Below are positions 43,201-48,793 of a stretch of DNA of 48,793 nucleotides, piece after piece; the stretch's first letter is position 1, and each line of letters opens with the position of its first letter. The position numbers and the translations under genes are program-made. The stretch covers positions 1-48,793 of IMG/VR virus record IMGVR_UViG_3300021962_000174; one strand, written 5' to 3'. The DNA is from a virus. The notes below the pieces were generated by a model. It saw only the letters and a list, made by a program, of their open reading frames with translations. It was not told the DNA's origin and did not search any database.

Positions 43201-44593
43201 TTTCTGGTTTATCAACCATTACCTTCCAAAATTTTAAAGCAGTTGTTTTATCTCTTATTGGTACTTTAAACTCTACATTTTTTAATATAACAGTTTCACC
43301 ACGAACATCTGCCGTACTACCACTAGATTGTATTTCACTTGGTTGAAAATCAGCAAAAGCATACTCTTTTTCGGGTAAATAAATTACTTCATCGGATGCA
43401 ACAATTGGTGGAAGTTGAGCGTTTTCAGGAATTGGTTTTGGTGCATCTAATGAATCAATTATCACAGCAGGCATTGTAATTGATCTAAAAGTTATCGGTA
43501 AATTGTCTTTAATTTTTATTAAATCGCCAATTAATTTCATAGGTTCTATACGAACATCGTCTACAATTTCTCTTGGAGGATCTCCAGCTATTGATTGCCC
43601 TTTAACAACAAAAGGTTCCTTTATTATTTCCAAATCCGGTAATATAACTGTCCCTTCTGATCCATTAGGTATAGTAATACTGTCAATTATTATAGGTGGA
43701 TATTTTATAGATTCTATTTTTGGTCCTTGAGCACCATTTAAAAAAATATTTGCACCTTTTAATTCAATTGGTTGTATTTCAACTTTTTCATAAGTAATAG
43801 TATCACTACTACCAGTTGGTTCATTGGCGTTAGGCGGGATTGTATCCGTTTCCTTTCCAAGAACAACATTATCAGCTGTATATCTTTTTTTGCCATCGGG
43901 ACATTTATCATCACCAATATATTGAACTTCATTTCTTTGGTTTAATATCCACAACGGTTCAGTATAATCGGGTGCATAAGACGCATTTGGATCTGAAGGA
44001 TTTGGTTGTTCAGGAAATTTAACATAATATCCGGCTTCCGTAATTACTCTCGCCCTATCAACTCCTCCTCTGGGTGCGAAACCCATTCTAGCATTTGCTC
44101 TAATTTCTGCAACATTATCCGGATCTCCTTCACATCTACAAAATCTATATCTATGTTTTATTGCATTTTCATCTAATTGTTCTTCTCTTGGTAAACTTGC
44201 AATTAATGCACCTTTGTTTGCATAATAAAATTTAGCAGTATGGGGTGTTAAATCTTCATATGGAGAAACTCCTTTTTTTAACCAAATATCATAATATAGA
44301 TATGATGTTTGATCAACAGGAGGTTCTACTTCTCTTTGTGGTGGTGGGGTATTATCCACTCCAGACAAATTGTTATTTGTGTTTGGATTTGTTGGATCCG
44401 AATTTGCAAGTGTTGATACATTTCCAGTTGATGTAGTTTGTGTTTGAGGTGTTGAAGTATTATTTCTATTACTCCATTTACCAAGCAAAATATTTACTCT
44501 ATCGGCACTAGTTAAAGAAACACCCTCACTTATTAGTCTAGCTAATGTTTCTTGTGGCGTTTCTTCGCGTTGTATGTCATCTATACCGGCCAT
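40229..44593 (-). CDS. Giant tail protein with C-terminal Cys/His peptidoglycan hydrolase-like domain
   Basis: The product has 1454 residues. After an N-terminal linker (about 40-95, Thr/Asn/Pro-rich), two related cysteine modules appear: FCRCEGD...ANARMGFA...DDKCPDGKKRYT and YCKCSGD...GNARLGIL...DNECPEGETKVT. Between and after them lie Pro/Ile-rich beta segments, then a Lys/Gly linker (about 749-785). The C-terminal part (about 1030-1454) resembles CHAP/NlpC-type amidases: HEPHWCGISTDFFLRKGG with Cys1183, and HTGHVESVACIDINGD followed by LGGNTST, with His1329 or His1326. The 140-residue gap between Cys and His is longer than in most CHAP domains. Such enzymes cut cell-wall peptides. Lying right behind the spike gene, it is a candidate for the wall-piercing hydrolase that T4 carries as the gp5 lysozyme domain. 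AGGA precedes the ATG. Confidence 0.77.
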   Translation of the reverse strand: MAGIDDIQREETPQETLARLISEGVSLTSADRVNILLGKWSNRNNTSTPQTQTTSTGNVSTLANSDPTNPNTNNNLSGVDNTPPPQREVEPPVDQTSYLYYDIWLKKGVSPYEDLTPHTAKFYYANKGALIASLPREEQLDENAIKHRYRFCRCEGDPDNVAEIRANARMGFAPRGGVDRARVITEAGYYVKFPEQPNPSDPNASYAPDYTEPLWILNQRNEVQYIGDDKCPDGKKRYTADNVVLGKETDTIPPNANEPTGSSDTITYEKVEIQPIELKGANIFLNGAQGPKIESIKYPPIIIDSITIPNGSEGTVILPDLEIIKEPFVVKGQSIAGDPPREIVDDVRIEPMKLIGDLIKIKDNLPITFRSITMPAVIIDSLDAPKPIPENAQLPPIVASDEVIYLPEKEYAFADFQPSEIQSSGSTADVRGETVILKNVEFKVPIRDKTTALKFWKVMVDKPEIKLEDEKNEQLMVKIPNVMIPISPKPTQNIDKLITSRLLLDHNLIKYTPDDPQPQTELKDKYIIYTMPGKTVPDIGDVYTNEDDGSTIYYGVNEPYRDRATVPNEFQYCKCSGDNGETSYQRGNARLGILQAGLVNKKYFKRTDRDVLVGSIGLYIGDNECPEGETKVTSGENPENTVSLTPDKEEIINFSDIVLDLKQIVFNNSEKFGNIPTESINRFPVLIIKDLEIPIELEPGGIIQKDAKTVPVPFEELKNKEVVSNNNIVVEEQPPPPKEQITVPAPTKQNEVRGKGKGGNSGKGNSKGKGKEKKQNPKGKGKKDQLQRALEAEAAKAWYNTDPSSDIGAGEAAINIDKGRDIPKPPGNPMPNTFAGKGVLQGTGHSRRWDNTSSPTFADWEWLWPMSSTYKPGNPKGTAETWIKGNSRPSDSGGPWWYYLADWKYNEPAYGSTGNIGDAWTGGDVTVFFDRIGKIIMHDTQYAPFSYKRYENSLNKMELNDNDVKGNPKLGKVGDYVVPPLNFKYKIWRVTNSNKSQFIANPESIKWEYSRSGKSPDEFRFPYMIAGKGLIRQYIPRAFNADWNTLLKKFRLSKEQFPEYVDPNSKPIDNNDIKKIKSKKNKKEIIKKIPEYGPPLPIDYKPSLLDVGIIMNFYQSGYVNRYKLPGTGNFPPLASSGTEHHLMMVHTVTPDWVKGRIGIDAMVGTFNRKARINLNWAHEPHWCGISTDFFLRKGGFNAQGTTSVKSNESALINGGVPLNRPRLEETIDEPWQRSKWDSLGGVGTTIREVYKRAYVKHGRENFEHPITPEYLNQYKDEINSIWFIEGIHFQKDGKGVAAKLTQFGYDLLRKVLNPEIIDWPAATISHTGHVESVACIDINGDVMRLGGNTSTDGQRGNSNNTMGLFMTHIGDFSGYPPSNDRGGFTVIGRPEGYKNESAVKARVKPGIAQPWIITPVMQTYFDFVTLNPDPEFPVYNTYWQRINHIQTVMQSKNL

Positions 44594-44604
44594 TACATAT
44601 CCTA

Positions 44605-46053
44605 TTATGGAACAATATTATCATCAACTTCGTCATCACCTAAAATAGCATCATCTTTTTGAGCAAAATATTCATCTTCTGGTGTCAATTCAGCTTTTTC
44701 ACCCCATTCGTTAGTTTCAGGACCATCAATATCGGTTGGTCCCATTTCACCGTCATAAGCAGCATATGTACCAGTTTCTTGATACCTTCTTCCTGATGCT
44801 TGTGCTTCGGAACTTGGTCCTCCACTATTTTCATTGAGAAAAACAAGATTACTTTTTAATGTATCGATTTTATCTTTTATAGTATCTACTTCCGATGATA
44901 TACTTAAAAATTTAGACATATTCAATGGAGGTCCAGTTGTTGGACCCAATGGTGTTGGATAAGTTGCACCAACAATAGTATCTATCAAATCTGTTAATAA
45001 GGTGCATAACTGTTCTAACCAAACCATTGTTTTATCACCCATCAGTGCAGGTGAAACTGCATTTACTCCTAAATTTATTCTCTTTGCTTCTGCTTCTACA
45101 AAATTTTTGCCATCAAGTGATATTGATCCTTCAGAAGAAAATCCAACACCTCTTTTAGAAAAACCAATAATTTCATTTTCTCTTGCATTAAGAATTATTC
45201 TTTCTGAAGCAATTAATATTTGATTTCCAGCATATTGAGTATCTCTATATGAATTTATTTTTTTAGAACGGATAGATGGGTATGTTCTAGATGCAGGATT
45301 AAATCTTACCGATTGACCTGATGTTAGCCATATTGAAGAGTCATCTTTATCCGGATTTTCTATTGTAAAACTATTCATACCCTTTGGCGTAGGATTAGTT
45401 CCATTTGAAATTATAGTTATTGGATTTCCAGATGCACCTTGACCTGCAGACCAAAGAGGATATACATTAAAAATGTTTCGAGTATCGATAGTAGATCCAA
45501 AACGTATAGATTGTCCCCACCTTCCCTCAAAAATTATATCACCCGGATACGGTTGTATTGGGTAAACATCAGTTCTTTCTGGAAAATACGGATCAATTTC
45601 TTCACCCGTTAATAATCTATCTTTTGGTGAATTTGTTATACCATCTATTGAATTTTCTCTATTTTCTTGTGATGTTACTCTATCTCTTAAACTTATTGGA
45701 ATTTTTGTTACACCAGGAATACCATTATGATGAACATGACTTTGTATAGATATTGGTGCAGTATAATAATAATCTTGTGATGGTGATATTGCATTTGCAT
45801 ATGCACTTGTTGATTTTGTAATTAAAACAACTTCCCCTATAATAGGCAAATGTTTAATGTTAGAATTAAGTGGTCTTGCTTCTAAAATTGCTCCTTGTGC
45901 CATAGAACCAAATGCTCCTATTAAGGAGCATTTAATTTTATACAATCTTTGAGGATCGCGGTCAGTATAATCTACGTCTTTAACTTCCGCAGGAAAATAC
46001 TCATATTCGTATCCATCAAGTATCAGTTTTTGGGTATTGAACAGAACTGCCAA
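44605..46053 (-). CDS. 5: Baseplate central spike protein (gp5-like, OB fold)
   Basis: The product has 482 residues. The start is TTG (46053), supported by AGAGGAAG just upstream and by the lack of an early Met; it overlaps the small gene before it by 38 bases. Residues about 20-125 fit the gp5-type OB fold (RLYKIKCSLIGAFG, then PIIGEVVLITKS). The segment GDIIFEGRWGQSIRFGST (171-188) is the hallmark of T4-like gp5 proteins of marine phages. Residues about 245-340 (SGQSVRFNP, then NQILIASERIILNARENEII and GSISLDGKNFVEAEAKRINL) look like the beginning of the triple beta-helix needle. No lysozyme domain is present, unlike T4 gp5. The C-terminal 70 residues are acidic and probably disordered. The protein should trimerise at the tail tip and puncture the outer membrane. 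Confidence 0.87.
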   Translation of the reverse strand: MAVLFNTQKLILDGYEYEYFPAEVKDVDYTDRDPQRLYKIKCSLIGAFGSMAQGAILEARPLNSNIKHLPIIGEVVLITKSTSAYANAISPSQDYYYTAPISIQSHVHHNGIPGVTKIPISLRDRVTSQENRENSIDGITNSPKDRLLTGEEIDPYFPERTDVYPIQPYPGDIIFEGRWGQSIRFGSTIDTRNIFNVYPLWSAGQGASGNPITIISNGTNPTPKGMNSFTIENPDKDDSSIWLTSGQSVRFNPASRTYPSIRSKKINSYRDTQYAGNQILIASERIILNARENEIIGFSKRGVGFSSEGSISLDGKNFVEAEAKRINLGVNAVSPALMGDKTMVWLEQLCTLLTDLIDTIVGATYPTPLGPTTGPPLNMSKFLSISSEVDTIKDKIDTLKSNLVFLNENSGGPSSEAQASGRRYQETGTYAAYDGEMGPTDIDGPETNEWGEKAELTPEDEYFAQKDDAILGDDEVDDNIVP

Positions 46054-46396
46054 TTTTTTCTTCCTCTTGTTCTTCTTTAATTTCTTCTATGCCCTTTAAT
46101 AGAGCTTCTTTTTCTTCATCTGTTAAAAAAGAAGATGTTTCATCTGCTTTATTACTCATAGCACGTTGTATAACAGCTGCAAGTTTAACCAAATGTTCAT
46201 CATTCTTAACACCAACTTCCATGAAGTCCTTAATTGCTGGTACTAAAATAGCAGCATCACTTATGTTATTCAACATAGGTTTTAAGTCAGCAATAAGTAA
46301 ATTTATCTGACGATCTTTTTTCTTCTGATTGTCATAGATGTCTTTTAACAAATCAGAAAATTTTTTATTACCAAAAAGTTCTTGATCAAAGTTCAT
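46016..46396 (-). CDS. Small acidic helical protein of unknown function
   Basis: The product has 126 residues. It is helical throughout: LFGNKKFSDLLKDIYDNQKK, then INLLIADLKPMLNNISDA, with an acidic Glu-rich tail (about 91-113). The ATG lies 13 bases behind the sigma-factor stop and has no clear ribosome binding site, so translation probably depends on the upstream gene. I do not recognise a family. Its place between the late sigma factor and the spike protein, and its size and acidity, could fit either a transcription accessory (gp33-like) or a baseplate assembly factor; no sequence similarity to gp33 is evident. The end of the gene also carries the ribosome binding site and start of the spike gene. 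Confidence 0.68.
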   Translation of the reverse strand: MNFDQELFGNKKFSDLLKDIYDNQKKKDRQINLLIADLKPMLNNISDAAILVPAIKDFMEVGVKNDEHLVKLAAVIQRAMSNKADETSSFLTDEEKEALLKGIEEIKEEQEEEKIGSSVQYPKTDT

Positions 46397-46409
46397 ATGA
46401 ATAAATATC

Positions 46410-47144
46410 TTATTTGTTAATAATATTTTGTAATTGATACCATGTTAATTTATCAATTCTTATTCCATTGGTGTATTCTTTATACAATACCGAGTATATT
46501 TGTTTTATTTTTGTTATCACACTTGTAATATGTTGAGAACTAACACCTGTTCTTTCACGAACAAGTATGTATATTGCCTTTTTATTGTAATTCTCTATAT
46601 TATCTCTGGTCTTAAATAGATATAAAATGGTATCTGCAACTTGAATATCTCTTTGTTTTGAAAAAAATAAACCTAAGTTTTTTTCAATTATAGTAATAAA
46701 TATATCAATAAAATCACGTTTTTCTTCAACCAAATCCATTCTTATTTTTTCATTTACTATGTTTCGTTCAGTATCTATTGCATCAATATCTTGACTACGT
46801 TTGAAATGATAATAGTTTTTATTGTTTTCAGCAATAAGATAATTTTTAGCAACAATTGAAAAATATGAAAATGCCTTACCATTTTCTGCCTTGTATTTAT
46901 GTATTTTTTCATGTAGAAACGAAATAACTTCATGTTTTACATCTTCATGTCCTACATCAAAATTGTAAAACTTAAAACGATGTATCATTATTTCTGCAAG
47001 TTTGTAAAATGCTGGATGTATTTTTTGTGTATAAATTATATTTTTCTGTATGTCATCTTCTATTGTGTTATACAAAACTATGGCATCTTCTGTTTCTTGG
47101 GTAAAGTAAACATTTGGTTTTTTGGGACTTCGTTTTTGTTTCAT
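46410..47144 (-). CDS. 55: Late-transcription sigma factor, gp55-like
   Basis: The product has 244 residues, longer than T4 gp55 (185). The best-conserved part is sigma region 2: FDVGHEDVKHEVISFLHEKI (about 62-81), then GKAFSYFSIVAKNYLIAENN (89-108), where the aromatic and basic residues match the RNA-polymerase and -10 contacts. A Lys-rich C-terminal helix-turn-helix-like segment (ERTGVSSQHITSVITKIKQI) may be a short region 4 substitute. gp55 directs host RNA polymerase to late promoters together with the sliding clamp and gp33. AAAGGGA stands 7 bases before the ATG, which overlaps the preceding stop by four bases. Its presence at the head of the structural genes is consistent with a T4-like late programme. 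Confidence 0.9.
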   Translation of the reverse strand: MKQKRSPKKPNVYFTQETEDAIVLYNTIEDDIQKNIIYTQKIHPAFYKLAEIMIHRFKFYNFDVGHEDVKHEVISFLHEKIHKYKAENGKAFSYFSIVAKNYLIAENNKNYYHFKRSQDIDAIDTERNIVNEKIRMDLVEEKRDFIDIFITIIEKNLGLFFSKQRDIQVADTILYLFKTRDNIENYNKKAIYILVRERTGVSSQHITSVITKIKQIYSVLYKEYTNGIRIDKLTWYQLQNIINK

Positions 47145-47506
47145 AAATAATCCCTTTCAAATTTTGCATCAAATTTTGGTTTTTCAAAAATAGAACTTTT
47201 TTGGTCATCCAAAGGAGTTTCACCAAAATAAACTGCAATATCGTTAATAATATCTTTCATTTCCTTGAAAAAATATCCAGTTTCATCATCTGCTTCAAAC
47301 GCACCAATCCTATCTAATTGTCTTAAATAGGATTGTTGTGATAAAACTCTATTTTTTAGTTCCGTTAAAAATTTTTCATTTTCCAAAAGTGTATCAACAG
47401 ATGTTTCAGCCATTTCTTCCAATTTATCAAACTTCTTATACAAATTTATATTTACGTAAACCGATGCCGTTAATAAAACGGATAACAAAAGTATTCCAAT
47501 TAACAT
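47141..47506 (-). CDS. Small membrane-anchored protein
   Basis: The product has 121 residues. Residues 2-20 (LIGILLLSVLLTASVYVNI) are a single hydrophobic segment without a signal peptidase site, so the protein is probably anchored with its C-terminus outside or inside depending on orientation. Residues 21-75 are helical and may form a coiled coil (FDKLEEMAETSVDTLLENEK); the C-terminal 40 are mixed and acidic. GAGAGG precedes the ATG by 5 bases. It is one base behind the ClpP-like gene and overlaps the sigma gene by four bases. I do not recognise a named family. Spanin or holin function would need further features that are not visible, so it is left unassigned. Confidence 0.72.
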   Translation of the reverse strand: MLIGILLLSVLLTASVYVNINLYKKFDKLEEMAETSVDTLLENEKFLTELKNRVLSQQSYLRQLDRIGAFEADDETGYFFKEMKDIINDIAVYFGETPLDDQKSSIFEKPKFDAKFERDYL

Positions 47507-47507
47507 A

Positions 47508-48167
47508 TTAACCTCTCTTATGCTTTGGTGGAATTATAGCATCAATTACACCCATGTCTAATGCATCTTTTGGTGTAATATAGTAATCTTTAATGGTTAC
47601 ATTTTTCCAATAATCTTTTTCTTTGTTTGAATTTGATTTGAGAATTTCCAAAAGTATTTCTTCCAATTTTTCCATATGTTGAACATTGGCTTTCATATCA
47701 GAAGATTTACCGTAAATGTCTGAACTTATTTCGTGAAACATAATAGTGCTATATTGAGAAGCAGCACGAACACCTGTTCCTGCACAAAGAATAAGAGCAG
47801 CCGCAGACATTGCTCTTCCTCTACAAATGGTATTTACCTTTACATCGAGACTTTGAATGTAATCAATAATACCAAGTGCTTCATAGACAGAACCACCGTC
47901 AGAGTTGATAATCAAGTTAATAGGATCATTTTTATGTTCTTCCGTTCTCATATGTAGTATTGCACGAATACGTGTAATAATATCATATAAACTTCCATCC
48001 ATTATTTCACCAAATAACAATACCGATGATGCTTCAACATCAATTCCGTAATCCATTTGTGTAGTTGCTTCTTTCCATCTAACTGGAATATCGTTTTCAC
48101 TTTCTTTTGATTTATTTGTTACTAATTTTTCATCAGCAACTTCTTCACCATCATAAAAATCGTTCAT
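47508..48167 (-). CDS. clpP: ClpP-type serine protease
   Basis: The product has 219 residues. The catalytic triad of ClpP is intact: Ser121 in GRAMSAAAL, His145 in IMFHEIS and Asp194 in TIKDYY. The spacings (24 and 49 residues) match those of bacterial ClpP. The oxyanion segment NSDGGSVYEAL (88-98) is also present, and TPKDALDMGVIDAII closes the fold as usual. The N-terminal 35 residues are charged and may be cut off as a propeptide. Phage ClpP-like proteins serve either as prohead proteases that mature capsid proteins or as host-type proteolysis subunits; no ClpX-like partner is in the window. AAGGAG lies upstream of the ATG. Position next to the late sigma factor and before the baseplate suggests late expression. 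Confidence 0.93.
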   Translation of the reverse strand: MNDFYDGEEVADEKLVTNKSKESENDIPVRWKEATTQMDYGIDVEASSVLLFGEIMDGSLYDIITRIRAILHMRTEEHKNDPINLIINSDGGSVYEALGIIDYIQSLDVKVNTICRGRAMSAAALILCAGTGVRAASQYSTIMFHEISSDIYGKSSDMKANVQHMEKLEEILLEILKSNSNKEKDYWKNVTIKDYYITPKDALDMGVIDAIIPPKHKRG

Positions 48168-48202
48168 ACCAGAACTCCTTGATAAAATATGATAATGACA
48201 TT

Positions 48203-48793
48203 CTAAAAAGATATACCCCTCCTATATCCTAAATCAGGTTTAGGTGGTTCTTCATAGAATGCCCTTTGTTCTTCTTGTTGATCTAATATACCAATTTCTT
48301 CCGTATCTGCCAAAACTTTTTTTTCTTTTTTAACTTTTTTTGGTTTTATTTTTTTAATTACCGTAACTGCATCTGTTATTTGTGTTTCTACTTTTGTTTT
48401 TGGTTCTTCGGTTGGTATCACAACATCTATAACTTCTTTAACTTTTTCTTTTTTATTTGGTGGTGGACTGTTATCATCTTCCGGTGGTAAGTCCAGTTCC
48501 TTGTGACGAAGATGATTAGCTGCAATAACCAAACTAACCGCAAGTGGATCAAATACTGAAACAAGTATTAGTATAAACCAATTAACTATTATGTCCATAG
48601 GAGCACCAGTTAATCTACTTAAATACAAAAGAGGACCTATCTCTGATGTAAATGTGGAATTTTCCAAAACCAATTTTTCTTGTTCTAATTTAGCAATACT
48701 ATCAGATAAACCAATAGATTTTTGATTTAGTTCCGATATTTCTTTATTTAATGTTTGTGTTGAATTATCAACAGATTGGATATTTCTCTGCAA
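48203..48793 (-). CDS. Membrane protein with coiled coil, N-terminus outside the window
   Basis: The visible part is 196 codons; the first codon at the edge is TTG and may not be the start, so the gene probably continues to the right. Residues about 10-48 form a coiled coil (EISELNQKSIGLSDSIAKLE). Residues about 67-92 are one or two membrane segments (IVNWFILILVSVFDPLAV). The rest is a Pro/Lys/Glu-rich tail (PPEDDNSPPPNKKEKVKEVI, then KKIKPKKVKKEKKVLAD) with no fold visible. The FDPLAV hydrophobic motif is known to me from membrane proteins of marine phages without a defined function. It ends 35 bases before the ClpP-like start. Its place ahead of late genes is compatible with a lysis-related or virion membrane role, which stays inference. 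Confidence 0.7.
   Translation of the reverse strand: MQRNIQSVDNSTQTLNKEISELNQKSIGLSDSIAKLEQEKLVLENSTFTSEIGPLLYLSRLTGAPMDIIVNWFILILVSVFDPLAVSLVIAANHLRHKELDLPPEDDNSPPPNKKEKVKEVIDVVIPTEEPKTKVETQITDAVTVIKKIKPKKVKKEKKVLADTEEIGILDQQEEQRAFYEEPPKPDLGYRRGISF

Noticed and set aside
1-48793. tRNA genes, integrase, attachment sites or replication origin
   Set aside because: Gaps are at most 91 bases and none can hold a tRNA with the usual conserved loops. No recombinase gene or origin-like iterons were seen.

Overview
The window is part of the genome of a tailed bacteriophage with a contractile tail (myovirus), related to the T4-like phages in its baseplate and late-transcription genes. The DNA is clearly AT-rich. 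All 30 genes I can support lie on the minus strand, so the transcript reads from high to low coordinates. Genes are packed tightly, with many 1-, 4- or 8-base overlaps, and the longest gene-free gap is 91 bases. I see no tRNA, rRNA, integrase, insertion sequence or CRISPR array. The host cannot be named. A heptosyltransferase-type domain and many purine-rich ribosome binding sites fit a Gram-negative host, but this is inference.

Layout in transcription order. (1) 48793-46016: a membrane-anchored coiled-coil protein (cut by the window edge), a ClpP-type serine protease with an intact triad, a small membrane protein, a T4 gp55-like late sigma factor and a small acidic protein. (2) 46053-35732: the baseplate block, with a gp5-like spike/OB-fold protein, a 1454-residue protein ending in a Cys/His cell-wall hydrolase-like domain, a small helical protein, gp25, gp6 (baseplate J), a DNRLRE-like protein and a coiled-coil protein. 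(3) 35717-20923: a large gp7-position wedge/tail protein, a small structural protein, and five consecutive genes that share a C-terminal module. (4) 20923-16334: a DNA-processing island inside the structural genes, with a T7 endonuclease I-like resolvase, a DnaG-type primase whose zinc site has decayed, and a single-polypeptide fusion of Mre11/SbcD (gp47-like) and Rad50/SbcC (gp46-like). (5) 16322-1: the fibre region, with a 1757-residue collagen-like fibre, two repeat-built fibre or adhesin proteins, a small protein, a LamG lectin-like protein, two large multidomain glycosyltransferases, and a second collagen-like fibre that runs off the left edge and carries a 27-base minisatellite.

How it fits together. 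The baseplate and fibre genes would build the host-recognition and injection apparatus. Late transcription would be directed by the gp55-like factor. The most interesting unit is region 5. Two glycosyltransferases, one with a C-terminal TibC/BAHT-type O-heptosyltransferase domain including its four-cysteine metal finger, sit between Ser/Thr/Gly-rich collagen-like fibres. This suggests that the phage glycosylates its own fibres. The fibre genes themselves are built from shared, shuffled modules and in-frame tandem repeats, which suggests rapid length and specificity change.
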